A DNA stretch of 33,221 nt from Gemmatimonadota bacterium (GTDB lineage: Bacteria; Gemmatimonadota; Gemmatimonadetes; Palauibacterales; Palauibacteraceae). The translations under genes and the position numbers were made by a program. Every line of letters begins with the position of its first letter. The first letter of the stretch is position 1. The stretch lies in contig JAPULH010000074.1 in the NCBI GenBank assembly GCA_027295155.1, forward strand, positions 1 to 33,221, given 5' to 3'. A model generated the notes under the pieces. The model saw only the letters and a list, made by a program, of their open reading frames with translations, was not told where the DNA came from and made no database searches. This document shows positions 16,835-25,974 of the stretch, piece by piece.

Positions 16835-19800
16835 AGATCAAGACGCTCACACTGCACGGCTTCAAGTCGTTCGCCGATCCGACGAAGCTCGAGTTCCACG
16901 AAGGGATCACGGCCATCGTCGGCCCGAACGGTTGCGGCAAGTCGAACATCTCGGACGCGATCCGCTGGGTCCTCGGTGAACAGCGGCCGACGGTCATTCG
17001 AGGCAGCCGCATGGACGAGGCGATCTTCAGCGGTACCGAGCAGCGCCGACCGATCCACCGCGCCGAGGTCTCGTTTCTCCTGTCGAACGAGGACGGCAAG
17101 CTGCCCGTCCCATACACGGAGGTGGAGATCGGCCGCACCGTCTATCGTGGCGGTGAGAGCGCGTACACGCTCAACGGAGCGCCCTGCCGCCTCAAAGACA
17201 TCCTGGACCTCTGCCGCGATACGGGCCTGGGCGCTAGCGCCTACTCGATCATCGAGGCCCGCATGATCGACGCGATCCTGAGCGACCGGGCCGAGGAGAG
17301 AAGAGCGCTGTTCGAGGAGGCGGCGGAGATCGGCCGGTACAAGGACCGGCGGCGTACGGCGCTCCGCCGGCTCGAGGCGGCCACCGCGGATCTGCAGAGG
17401 CTGGACGACCTGATCGACGAGGTGGGGTCCAAGGTGCGCTCGCTGGCCAGACAGCGGGGCCGCGCCGACCGGCACGCGCGCCTCCGGGAGCGATTCCTTC
17501 AACTCGAGATCGCCGTCGCGGGCGAACGTCTCTCGGATCTCGATGGGCGCATCACCGACGCGACCCAACAGCTCGACCGCCTCCGAACGGACGCACCTGG
17601 CGAGGAGACCCAGCTTCACAAGCAGGAAGCGGAGATCGAGACGCTCCGCCTGCGAATGGTCGAAGAGGGAAGCCGGCGAAGCGGTCTGGCCGATCGGCTC
17701 GCTGCCGTGCGTGACCGACTGAACCGGCTCGAGGCGGAGGGCCTGGTGGAGACCGAGCGGGCTTCCTCCAACGTGCGTCGCATCGAGACGATCCGGGAGG
17801 AGCTCGCCGAGCTCGCGGGACGAAGCGCCTCCGTAGCTTCTGAGCTCGAGCGCTTCGGCGGCGAGGACGTTAGCGCCCGGAGCCGGCTCGAGGAGGCTCG
17901 AGGCCGCGAAACGGAGCTGCTCGAGCCCGTCCAGCTGCTCGAGGCGGCCCGCGATGCCGAGAGCTCCGCCGTGGAGGAGACCCTCGGCCGACACAACGAA
18001 GTGGTCCGGCGAATCAGCGCGCTGGAGTCCGAGTGCAACGCTGCGGAGGAGCGACACGAAGAGCGCGGGCGGGAGATGGAAAGGCTCAGGCAGCTGCTTC
18101 GATCGCTGGAGGCACGGAGAGAGGAGACGCACGCGCGGCGGGAGGTAGAGGCGGCGGAGGTGGAGGCGGCGGAGCGGAGCCGAGCGGCTCTCGAGGAGAG
18201 GCTCGACGCGGCCCGGGCGGAGGCGGCGAAGAGGCGGGACGCCTGGCGTGGCGTTCGTGATCGCGCGGCGGAGGCGGAGGGCGGGCTGTCTGCGGACCGG
18301 GCGCGGTTCTCGAACCTTGAGTCGGTGGTCGCCTCCGGGGGCGGCCGACCGGCCTGCGTGACGCGCCTTCTGGAGGCTGACCGGCTGCCGCGGGGTGTCA
18401 TCGGCCCGCTCATGGACTTCCTCGAGGCGCCTGCGGATCTCGCTCCGGCGATCGAAGCTCACCTGGGCGGCTACCTGAACGCGGTTCTGGTGGAGGACTG
18501 GAAGAGCGTCGAGGCTGTCCGGCGCTGGATGGAGCGTCACGACGAGGAGCAGGGCCTCGTCCTCCTGCCGGTTGCCCCGGGTCCGAGGACCCGGCCGGGT
18601 GCCGGCGGCCGGTCGGGTTCGCTGTGGGAACAGCTGAAGGTGACGGGGCCGGCCGAGTCCTGGCTCCGCGCCCTGCTGGGCGATGTGGAGAGGCCCGAGG
18701 CCTTCGGTCCCGGCGACGGGGCCTGGGTGCTACCGGACGGAAGCGGCCAGGACAGCCTGGGCGCCGTGCGGTTGGGGAAGCCGCTCGCAGGTCGCGGCAC
18801 GCTCGAGCTTCGGGCGGAGACGACCGCCTTGCAGGAGAAGATCGACGGCTCACAGAAGGATCTGGAGAAGTTGCGCTCCGAGCTGGCCGAGATCGAAACG
18901 GATCTCGCGAAGCGAGAAGCGGAGTTGGAGTCGATCGGCGTGGAACTCCACGAGGCCGACCGAGCCTTGCGGGAGGCCGAGGGCCGCCACCAGGCGGCCT
19001 CCGGGCTGCTCGAGAGCCTGGACCAGGAGGGCAAAGCGGTCACGGTCCGCATCGACGAGCTTGCCCTGTCCATCCAGGGGTTCGAGGGTGGGGGCGGGGA
19101 GCGCGACCGGGAGCTCGCGGCGCTGCGGGAGGAGGACGCCGCGGCCGAGGCAGCGGTGGCGGAGGGCCGGAAGCGGGCCCGGCGCGCCGCCGCCGAGCTG
19201 GATGAGGGCCGTGCGACCCTTCACGAGCTTCAGCTCGAGCTCGCGCGCCTTGGGTCGGAGGCGAAGGCAGCGGCCGAACGGACGGCAGGGATGGAAGGGC
19301 GACGGGACGAGCTCCAGGGCCAGCGCTCGCGACTCGAGAAGGAAGTGGAGGAGCGGGAGCAGCTCACGGCCTCCCTTGCCCGGAACGCGGAGCAGCGAGA
19401 GGAGGGCATGGCCTCGCTCCTTGAGGAACGAGTCGAGATCGAAGAAGTGCTCACGGCTACCGACGCGGAGCTCGCCGGGATGCGCGAGGCGGTGGAGACG
19501 GAGGAGGCGAGCGTGCGGGAAAGGCGCCGTGCGGAGCGCGAACACTCCGAGCGCCGGCACGCTCTGGAGCTCGATCTGGCGGAGCGGCGAGCACACCGCT
19601 CGAACATTCGTGAGCGGCTCGAGGCGGAGTGGGGGGAGGAGTTCGAGGAGCTTGCCGCCCGCGTGGAACCGCTGGAGGAGGGTTCCCTGGAGGATTGGGC
19701 CGAGGAGCTCGAGGAGCTTCGGACTCGCATCCGAAAGCTCGGCCCGGTCAACCCGTTGGCGGCGCAAGAGTACGAGGAGGAGAAGGAACGGCTCACCTTT

Positions 19801-20352
19801 CTCGAGGAGCAGCAGGCGGATATCGCGAAGGCGACCGAGGATCTCCAGACCTCGATCCGTAGGATCAACCGTGCCGCAGCGGAAGCGTTTCTCGAAACGT
19901 TCCAGGAGATCCGGGAGAACTTCACGCGCACGTTCTCCACGCTGTTCGAGGGAGGCGAGTGCGACCTGTGGCTGGACCCTGAGGATCCGCTCGATTCGCC
20001 GATTGAGATCTCGGCCAGCCCGCGTGGCAAGCGGACCCAGCGCATACACCTCCTCTCCGGCGGAGAAAGAGCCCTGACCGCTCTCTCACTGCTCTTCGCC
20101 ATCTACCTCGCCAAGCCCAGTCCGTTCTGCGTGATGGACGAGGTAGACGCGCCGCTTGACGAGGCGAACATCGGGCGCTTCATCCGCATGCTGGAGGAGT
20201 TCAAGAGCGACACCCAGTTCGTGGTGATCACGCACAACCCACGGACGATCGAGGCGGCCGACTGGATTTACGGCGTTACCATGCAGGAGCCGGGGGTGTC
20301 CTCGATCGTGGGCGTCCAGTTCCGCGATCTGCCTAGCGGTCAGGTCGCCTGA
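16831..20352 (+). CDS. smc: Chromosome segregation protein SMC
   Basis: Walker A GPNGCGKSNISDAIRWVLGEQ, long coiled coils flanking a hinge, ABC signature LLSGGERALTALSLLFAIY, Walker B PFCVMDEVDAPLDEANI. TTG start overlaps the upstream stop (TTGA). Confidence 0.97.
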   Translation: MKIKTLTLHGFKSFADPTKLEFHEGITAIVGPNGCGKSNISDAIRWVLGEQRPTVIRGSRMDEAIFSGTEQRRPIHRAEVSFLLSNEDGKLPVPYTEVEIGRTVYRGGESAYTLNGAPCRLKDILDLCRDTGLGASAYSIIEARMIDAILSDRAEERRALFEEAAEIGRYKDRRRTALRRLEAATADLQRLDDLIDEVGSKVRSLARQRGRADRHARLRERFLQLEIAVAGERLSDLDGRITDATQQLDRLRTDAPGEETQLHKQEAEIETLRLRMVEEGSRRSGLADRLAAVRDRLNRLEAEGLVETERASSNVRRIETIREELAELAGRSASVASELERFGGEDVSARSRLEEARGRETELLEPVQLLEAARDAESSAVEETLGRHNEVVRRISALESECNAAEERHEERGREMERLRQLLRSLEARREETHARREVEAAEVEAAERSRAALEERLDAARAEAAKRRDAWRGVRDRAAEAEGGLSADRARFSNLESVVASGGGRPACVTRLLEADRLPRGVIGPLMDFLEAPADLAPAIEAHLGGYLNAVLVEDWKSVEAVRRWMERHDEEQGLVLLPVAPGPRTRPGAGGRSGSLWEQLKVTGPAESWLRALLGDVERPEAFGPGDGAWVLPDGSGQDSLGAVRLGKPLAGRGTLELRAETTALQEKIDGSQKDLEKLRSELAEIETDLAKREAELESIGVELHEADRALREAEGRHQAASGLLESLDQEGKAVTVRIDELALSIQGFEGGGGERDRELAALREEDAAAEAAVAEGRKRARRAAAELDEGRATLHELQLELARLGSEAKAAAERTAGMEGRRDELQGQRSRLEKEVEEREQLTASLARNAEQREEGMASLLEERVEIEEVLTATDAELAGMREAVETEEASVRERRRAEREHSERRHALELDLAERRAHRSNIRERLEAEWGEEFEELAARVEPLEEGSLEDWAEELEELRTRIRKLGPVNPLAAQEYEEEKERLTFLEEQQADIAKATEDLQTSIRRINRAAAEAFLETFQEIRENFTRTFSTLFEGGECDLWLDPEDPLDSPIEISASPRGKRTQRIHLLSGGERALTALSLLFAIYLAKPSPFCVMDEVDAPLDEANIGRFIRMLEEFKSDTQFVVITHNPRTIEAADWIYGVTMQEPGVSSIVGVQFRDLPSGQVA

Positions 20353-20372
20353 CGGGCCTGCGGGGGGGGCCG

Positions 20373-21173
20373 ATGCGGCTTGTCGCGGTGGGAACCGGCA
20401 CGGTCGTGCCCGAGAGGAATCGAGGGTGTACGTGCTTCTACGTTGAGTCGGCGGGCTCTCGGCTCCTTCTCGACTGCGGGTCGGGTGCCGTTCAGGGGCT
20501 CGCCCGCTGTTCGCTGGCGTGGCAGAGCCTGACCGATCTGGTAGTCACGCACTTTCACACGGATCACGTTGGGGCCATCCCCGGCCTTCTCTTCGCACTC
20601 AAGCACGGGATGCGGCCGAGGCGCCGGGAGCCGCTGGACGTGTGGGGGCCGCGCGGCACGCGGCGCTTGTTCGCCGCGTTGGCCGAGGCGCTCGGCGAGT
20701 TCATCCTGGACCCGGGCTTCCCGCTCCGCATCCACGAGCTGTCCGTCGACGCGCCGGGGCGAACCGCGGGTGGGCTGGAGGTCGCCGTGCACGGAACTCC
20801 GCACACGGAGGAGAGTCAGGCCGTGCGGATCCGCGGCCAAGGTGCCACTGTAGCGTACACGGGCGACACCGGCCTGCCGGAAGGCACAGCGGAAGCCCTC
20901 GGTGCCTTTCTGCGAGGAGTGGACGTGCTCGTCGCAGAGTGCTCGCTGACGGATGAGGAGGTCGGTGACAACCACCTGTCGCCGGCCCGGCTGGCCGATC
21001 TGGCTTTGGAGGCCCGTCCCGGGCTCCTCTGGATCACCCATGTTTATCCGCACGTCCGAACGCGCCACGATGTGGCGGAGCTGGTGCGGTCCGCCGGCTA
21101 TGAAGGCACGCTCCGCGTCGTCGAGGACGGCGATGAGTGGGGTCGCTCGGACCGGAGCTTGATTCCCGCGTGA
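20373..21173 (+). CDS. MBL-fold metallohydrolase (ribonuclease Z-like)
   Basis: VVTHFHTDHVGAIPGLLFAL (HxHxDH), VAYTGDTGLPEG, VAECSLTDEE, WITHVYPH. Confidence 0.9.
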   Translation: MRLVAVGTGTVVPERNRGCTCFYVESAGSRLLLDCGSGAVQGLARCSLAWQSLTDLVVTHFHTDHVGAIPGLLFALKHGMRPRRREPLDVWGPRGTRRLFAALAEALGEFILDPGFPLRIHELSVDAPGRTAGGLEVAVHGTPHTEESQAVRIRGQGATVAYTGDTGLPEGTAEALGAFLRGVDVLVAECSLTDEEVGDNHLSPARLADLALEARPGLLWITHVYPHVRTRHDVAELVRSAGYEGTLRVVEDGDEWGRSDRSLIPA

Positions 21174-21276
21174 GTCGCACGGAGAGGTTTGTGCTCGGAG
21201 CCCTGCCAGGTGAAGTTACCGTATGCACGGTGCGGCGCCCGCCGGAGGCGCCGACACCCGGACGGAGTGTCGAGCG

Positions 21277-22326
21277 ATGCTGATCGTGATGAAGCACGGG
21301 GCGAGCGATGGGGAGATCGCCGGCGTCGTACGGGCCATCGAGAAGATCGGCTGCCGTGCGGAGCCGATGTCCTGGAATCAGCTGACGGCCATCGGCCTGA
21401 TAGGGAACGATGGCCGTGTCGATCCCGGCCGTCTGGGCTGCTTGCCGGGCGTCCTCCGTGTGGTCCCCGTCACGCCGCCTTACCGGCGGGTGAGCCGCGA
21501 GTGGCGCCCGGACGGGACGGTCATCGATCTGCGAAACGGCGTGCGCATCGGTGCCCGCGACTTGGTCGTCATGGCCGGCCCGTGCGCCGTGGAATCCGAA
21601 GAGCAGATCCTGGACACGGCCCGGCGAGTGCGCGCCGCGGGCGCCACGGTTCTGCGTGGTGGGGCATTCAAGCCGCGCACTTCACCGTACGCCTTTCAGG
21701 GCCTGGGCGAGGAGGGTCTGCGCTTGCTCTCCCTCGCCAGAGCGGAGACGGGGCTCGCCGTCGTCACGGAAGTGGTCGATCGCGAAAGTGTCGATTCCGT
21801 GGCGGAGCACGCGGACATCCTGCAGATCGGCGCCCGCAACATGCAGAACTACTCGCTGCTCAAGGCGGCCGGCCGGGCGGGTCGACCCGTGCTCCTCAAG
21901 CGCGGGATGGGTGCGACCGTGGAAGAGCTGCTCCTCGCCGCGGAGTATGTCCTCGTGGAGGGCGAGTCGCGGGTGATCCTGTGCGAGCGCGGCGTTCGTG
22001 GCTTCGACTCGCACGCTCGGAACCTCCTGGATCTGGCCGCCATCCCGAGCGTGAAGGAACTGTCCCATTTGCCGATCATCGTGGATCCGAGCCATGGAAC
22101 GGGAAGCCGGTCCAAGGTGCCAGCGATGGCGCGCGCTGCCGTCGCGGCGGGAGCGGACGGCGTGATGATCGAGGTGCACCCTCGGCCCGCCGAAGCCGTT
22201 TCGGACGGTGCCCAATCGCTCACGCCGGGTCAGTTCGAGACGCTCGTCGTCGAGCTGCGCGCGATCGCTCGCGCGGTCGGTCGGGACCTTGCGGATCCAG
22301 TGGTCGCCGCCGCGATCGGCGCCTGA
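21277..22326 (+). CDS. aroF: 3-deoxy-7-phosphoheptulonate synthase with N-terminal ferredoxin-like domain (type I-beta)
   Basis: [29 protein letters not shown], then [49 protein letters not shown]. Confidence 0.95.
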   Translation: MLIVMKHGASDGEIAGVVRAIEKIGCRAEPMSWNQLTAIGLIGNDGRVDPGRLGCLPGVLRVVPVTPPYRRVSREWRPDGTVIDLRNGVRIGARDLVVMAGPCAVESEEQILDTARRVRAAGATVLRGGAFKPRTSPYAFQGLGEEGLRLLSLARAETGLAVVTEVVDRESVDSVAEHADILQIGARNMQNYSLLKAAGRAGRPVLLKRGMGATVEELLLAAEYVLVEGESRVILCERGVRGFDSHARNLLDLAAIPSVKELSHLPIIVDPSHGTGSRSKVPAMARAAVAAGADGVMIEVHPRPAEAVSDGAQSLTPGQFETLVVELRAIARAVGRDLADPVVAAAIGA

Positions 22327-22332
22327 TCCGCG

Positions 22333-22725
22333 GTGCCGGACCGGCGCCGCACGGCGGCCGCTGCAGCCCGCCGCCTGGCCATGAGCGGCGAGGAGATCGC
22401 CGCCACCTACCTCCGATCTCGAGGCTTCGAGATCCTCGCTCGGAACTGGCGGACGGGCCGGCGGGAGCTGGATATCGTCGCTCGGGAGGGGGACGTGGTG
22501 GCGTTCGTGGAGGTGAAGACCCGCGCCGGCGGGCCCCAGGCACCGCTGGAGGCGATCTCTTGGGCCAAGCGACGGCAGGTTCGGCGGGCCGCCGAGTCTT
22601 GGATCCACCGCCATCCGGGGATCGGCCGCGAGTTCCGCTTCGACGCAATCGGCGTTCTCGTGAAGGCCGGCGGCACTCCGATCATCGAGCACGTGCGAGC
22701 AGCGTTCTATGCCGATGATGCTTGA
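22333..22725 (+). CDS. YraN family (UPF0102) nuclease-fold protein
   Basis: GEEIAATYLRSRGFEILARNWRTGRRELDIVAREGDVVAFVEVKTR. GTG start. Confidence 0.92.
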   Translation: MPDRRRTAAAAARRLAMSGEEIAATYLRSRGFEILARNWRTGRRELDIVAREGDVVAFVEVKTRAGGPQAPLEAISWAKRRQVRRAAESWIHRHPGIGREFRFDAIGVLVKAGGTPIIEHVRAAFYADDA

Positions 22726-22775
22726 CGTTGGCGTCTGAGATCCGCCGGCCGACGACGCCCCGTGCCGGGCTGGAG

Positions 22776-22804
22776 TTGTCTCCGAGGTTCGGCGTTTCTA
22801 CCTT
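22776..22804 (+). promoter_or_regulatory. Putative sigma-70-type promoter for the SRP RNA
   Basis: TTGTCT (22776-22781), 17-nt spacer, TACCTT (22799-22804). The predicted start falls about 7 nt downstream, at the 5' end of the SRP RNA helix. Confidence 0.55.
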
Positions 22805-22810
22805 CTCTGC

Positions 22811-22905
22811 GCCCCAGGCCCGTGGGGCGTGAGCGCGTGAATCCCGTCAGGGCCGCGAAGGCAGCAGCGGTAAGCGCGGGAGCGTCGCCACGGTTCGCCT
22901 GGGGT
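22811..22905 (+). ncRNA. ffs: Bacterial signal recognition particle RNA (4.5S-like, small type)
   Basis: Core GTGAATCCCGTCAGGGCCGCGAAGGCAGCAGCGGTAAG matches the conserved SRP RNA domain IV. Terminal helix CCCCAGGC (22812-22819)/GCCTGGGG (22897-22904) and inner CCGTGG/CCACGG pairing. Located directly upstream of dnaX. Confidence 0.93.
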
Positions 22906-22991
22906 TCGTCGTTTCGTCTCCGGCATGGTCGCGCCGAATCGTGCCTCGGATCGTCTTTCGACGGTCCGACCTCCATCGTAGCTTGGGTTCA

Positions 22992-24590
22992 ATGCACCAC
23001 ACCGCCCTTGCCAGAAAGCACCGACCGCGCCAGTTCGCCGAGCTCGTAGGCCAGCGGCACGTGGGCGCTACGCTCCGCGCCGCCGTAGAGAGCGGGCGTG
23101 TCGCACACGCGTACCTGTTCTGCGGGCCGCGTGGCGTGGGGAAGACCACGGCGGCCCGACTGCTCGCCATGGCACTGAACTGCGACGCCACGAGCGGTGG
23201 GGAGCCGTGTGGGACGTGTGCGTCGTGCCAGCGCATCTGGGCGGGCCAAGCGTCACTCGATGTTGTCGAGATCGACGCCGCGTCCCACCGCGGGGTCGAC
23301 GATGCACGCGACCTTCGGGAGCGCGCCATGTACGCACCGTCCGACGAGCACCGCTACAAGGTGTACATCGTCGACGAGGCGCACATGCTCACGCGCGAGG
23401 CGTGGAACACGCTGCTGAAGATCCTCGAGGAACCTCCGCCGCGCGTGATCTTCGTGTTCGCCACGACAGAGCCTCACCGGATTCGGCACACGGCCGCTCC
23501 GGTGCTTTCTCGCTGCCAGCGGTTCGACTTCCGACGCGTGCCGGTCGCCGAGATCGTCAGCCGACTTCGGGAAATAGTGGGTCGGGAGGAGGTCTCGGCC
23601 GAGGAAGCCGCGTTGATGTCGATCGCGCGCCGCGCGGATGGAGGTGTCCGTGATGCGCTCTCTCTTCTGGATCAGGTGCTGTCGCTCGGCGGCAAGGTCG
23701 AGGTCGTCGAGGTGCGTCGCATGCTGGGGCTGGTGGACGAGGAACGGTATCTGGAGATCCTCCGGACGATATCGAGCCGCGATCGCACGGCCGTGTTTCC
23801 GTTTGTCCGGCGACTGCTCGATGACGGCTACGATGCGTCCGAGTTCCTCCGCGGCCTGGGTGAGACGCTGCGCGCGCTCCTGATCCTACGGGCGGATCCG
23901 GAGAGCGAAGTGCTCGAGCTCTTGCCCGAGAGCCGGGCGCGATTCGCGGAGGTGGCCATCCAGTTCGAGGAGATGGACCTCCTTCGGCTTCTCATTGCGG
24001 TGACCGATTTTGAGGCTCGCGGCGGGCTCCGGAGAAGTGGGCACGAGCGTGTGCAGCTGGAGGTCCTTCTGCTTCGGCTGGTGGTGATGGATTCGACGGT
24101 CCAGCTGGAGGACTTGCTTCGCGCTGCGGGAGCGGGCGATGGGGCGCCCTCTGCGGCGAAGATGGAGTCCTCCGTCGTGCGGCAGGTCGACTCGCCGCCG
24201 CCGGACGACCGTGGGGGCCCGAACTTGCGGAAGGTGTGGAGGGAGGCGCTGGAAGGGGCGGGTGAGCTCGGCGGGCAGGCCCTCGCGCTCCGGGGCGTGC
24301 GACCCCTCCGTCTCGAGGGCCAGACGCTGTCGCTCGAGGTGCCGGCGGGACTTCGCGAGGACCTTGAGGCTTTCCTTGCCGACAGTCCGCGCTCCGGCTC
24401 GCTTCGCGACGCACTGGCCGCGAGTCTGAAGTGTGACCGCGAGGCTTTCTCGATCCGCCTCGAGGAGAGCGGGAGGTCCGGACGGCTCAACGCCCGGACC
24501 ACGAGGGAACAGCGGGTGAAGGAGATGGTCGTTGTGGATCCCGCGCTCCGCGAAGCGGTAGAAAAACTGGACCTTACGTTGAAGGAGTAG
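22992..24590 (+). CDS. dnaX: DNA polymerase III subunit gamma/tau
   Basis: LARKHRPRQFAELVGQRHV, AYLFCGPRGVGKTTAARLLA, zinc cysteines CDATSGGEPCGTCASC, VYIVDEAHMLTREAWNTLLKILEEPP. Confidence 0.96.
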   Translation: MHHTALARKHRPRQFAELVGQRHVGATLRAAVESGRVAHAYLFCGPRGVGKTTAARLLAMALNCDATSGGEPCGTCASCQRIWAGQASLDVVEIDAASHRGVDDARDLRERAMYAPSDEHRYKVYIVDEAHMLTREAWNTLLKILEEPPPRVIFVFATTEPHRIRHTAAPVLSRCQRFDFRRVPVAEIVSRLREIVGREEVSAEEAALMSIARRADGGVRDALSLLDQVLSLGGKVEVVEVRRMLGLVDEERYLEILRTISSRDRTAVFPFVRRLLDDGYDASEFLRGLGETLRALLILRADPESEVLELLPESRARFAEVAIQFEEMDLLRLLIAVTDFEARGGLRRSGHERVQLEVLLLRLVVMDSTVQLEDLLRAAGAGDGAPSAAKMESSVVRQVDSPPPDDRGGPNLRKVWREALEGAGELGGQALALRGVRPLRLEGQTLSLEVPAGLREDLEAFLADSPRSGSLRDALAASLKCDREAFSIRLEESGRSGRLNARTTREQRVKEMVVVDPALREAVEKLDLTLKE

Positions 24591-24592
24591 GT

Positions 24593-24931
24593 TTGGTGGA
24601 TCACCTTGGAAACTTGCAGCAGCTGTTTCAACTCGGTCAGCAGATGCAGTCGCGGCTCTCCGACTTGAACGATCGATTGGAGAAGGAGACCCTCTCCGCC
24701 ACGAGCGGCGGGGGCATGGTGGAGGTAAGCGCCGACGGGCGAGGGAACGTGCGCCGCGTCAAGCTCGATCCGGCCGTGGTGGATCCCTCGGACATAGAGA
24801 TGCTGGAGGATCTGATCCTCGCAGCCGTCTCCGAGGTGCAGCGACGGGCGCGCGAGACGATGGAGAAGGAGATGAAGAACGCGGCTGGCGGTCTTCCGCT
24901 CTCTAGCCTCGCGGGCCTCCTGGGCGGTTGA
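24593..24931 (+). CDS. YbaB/EbfC family nucleoid-associated protein
   Basis: GGGMVEVSADGRGNVRRVKLDPAVVDPSDIEMLEDLILAAVSEVQRRA. Located between dnaX and recR. Confidence 0.95.
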   Translation: MVDHLGNLQQLFQLGQQMQSRLSDLNDRLEKETLSATSGGGMVEVSADGRGNVRRVKLDPAVVDPSDIEMLEDLILAAVSEVQRRARETMEKEMKNAAGGLPLSSLAGLLGG

Positions 24932-24982
24932 TGACGACGCTCCTCGATGGACAAGCCGCGGGCCACGTCGGGCTGAACTCCG

Positions 24983-25570
24983 ATGCCCGCCATTGACGAG
25001 CTGATAGCGGAGTTTAGCCGGCTACCCGGCATCGGTCGAAAGACCGCTCAGCGTCTTACGTATCACCTGTTGAAGAGCTCTCCCGCCGAAGCGAGGCGAC
25101 TGGCGGGGGCGCTCGTCAGGGTGGCGACCGAGGTTCGGGCTTGCGGCCGCTGCGGCAACCTGAGCGATCGGGATCCCTGCGAGTACTGTCAAGATCCGCG
25201 GCGGAGCACCGACCAGGTGTGCGTTGTCGAGGAGGCGTCCGATATCGCCGCGATCGAGAAGTCCGGGAAGTATCGCGGTGCGTATCATGTGCTGGGTGGC
25301 CGGCTCTCGCCGCTCGATGGCGTTGGGCCGGACCAGCTGAATATCTCGCCTCTCCTGGAGCGCCTGCGGGACGGCGTCCGCGAGTTGATCATCGCGACGA
25401 ACCCGAGCGTCGAAGGGGAGGCGACCGCGACGTACCTGCATCGGATTGTCGCGCCGATCGAGAGCGTCCGGGTCACGCGGCTGGCGCGAGGCCTTCCCGT
25501 CGGCGGTGATCTCGAGTATGCCGATGGCGTGACGATCGCCGAAGCGTTCACCGGGCGGAGGGAGATGTAG
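24983..25570 (+). CDS. recR: Recombination protein RecR
   Basis: LIAEFSRLPGIGRKTAQRLTYHLL, zinc finger CGRCGNLSDRDPCEYC, Toprim region VCVVEEASDIAAIEKSGKYRGAYHVLGGRLSPLDGVGP. Confidence 0.97.
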   Translation: MPAIDELIAEFSRLPGIGRKTAQRLTYHLLKSSPAEARRLAGALVRVATEVRACGRCGNLSDRDPCEYCQDPRRSTDQVCVVEEASDIAAIEKSGKYRGAYHVLGGRLSPLDGVGPDQLNISPLLERLRDGVRELIIATNPSVEGEATATYLHRIVAPIESVRVTRLARGLPVGGDLEYADGVTIAEAFTGRREM

Positions 25571-25589
25571 AGGGTCCGCACGGCCGATC

Positions 25590-25940
25590 ATGCACCGGGA
25601 GGAAGCAGACGTGTTGGTGGTGAAGACGGAGCGGGTGTCCGCGCGCGCCCTCAAGATTGCCGGATTCGTCCTTTTCGGGGCGGTGTCGGCCGCCGTCATC
25701 GGAGTCATCCTGGCGCGCGAGCAGATGGTGCGGCATCGTCAGGATCTGTTCAGCCCGCACCCTCTCCGCCGCCTCGCCGCGCTCGGCTATCTTCGGTCCC
25801 ATCCGAACATCGACAACGTGCTGCTGCTGCGAGACTATCTGGCGTGGGAGCAGCGCCCGATGCTGCGGAAGCGGGCTACCGGCGTCCTCGGGAGCATGGA
25901 GAGACACCTCACGGAACCCGAAGCGGCGGAGGGTTCATAG
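25590..25940 (+). CDS. Small single-pass membrane protein with HEAT-like C-terminal helices (hypothetical)
   Basis: TM helix IAGFVLFGAVSAAVIGVILA, then HPLRRLAALGYLRSHPNIDNVLLLRDYLAWEQRPMLRKRATGVLGSMERHL. Located between recR and pgsA. Confidence 0.65.
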   Translation: MHREEADVLVVKTERVSARALKIAGFVLFGAVSAAVIGVILAREQMVRHRQDLFSPHPLRRLAALGYLRSHPNIDNVLLLRDYLAWEQRPMLRKRATGVLGSMERHLTEPEAAEGS

Positions 25941-25974
25941 GCATCGTTTCCACCGCACGTTGGCGGGTCGGATC

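Noticed and set aside
18850-20049. 399-aa antisense ORF (and other long ORFs) opposite smc
   Set aside because: High GC with biased third positions creates long shadow ORFs. The sense strand encodes a full, motif-complete SMC, and the antisense translation has no recognisable motifs.
22762-23049. 95-aa ORF over the yraN-dnaX gap
   Set aside because: The region is better explained by an SRP RNA gene with its promoter; the ORF has no protein motif.
24540-24590. Programmed frameshift site in dnaX
   Set aside because: The only A-run (GAAAAACTGG) is not a slippery heptamer of the known type and lies at the gene end.
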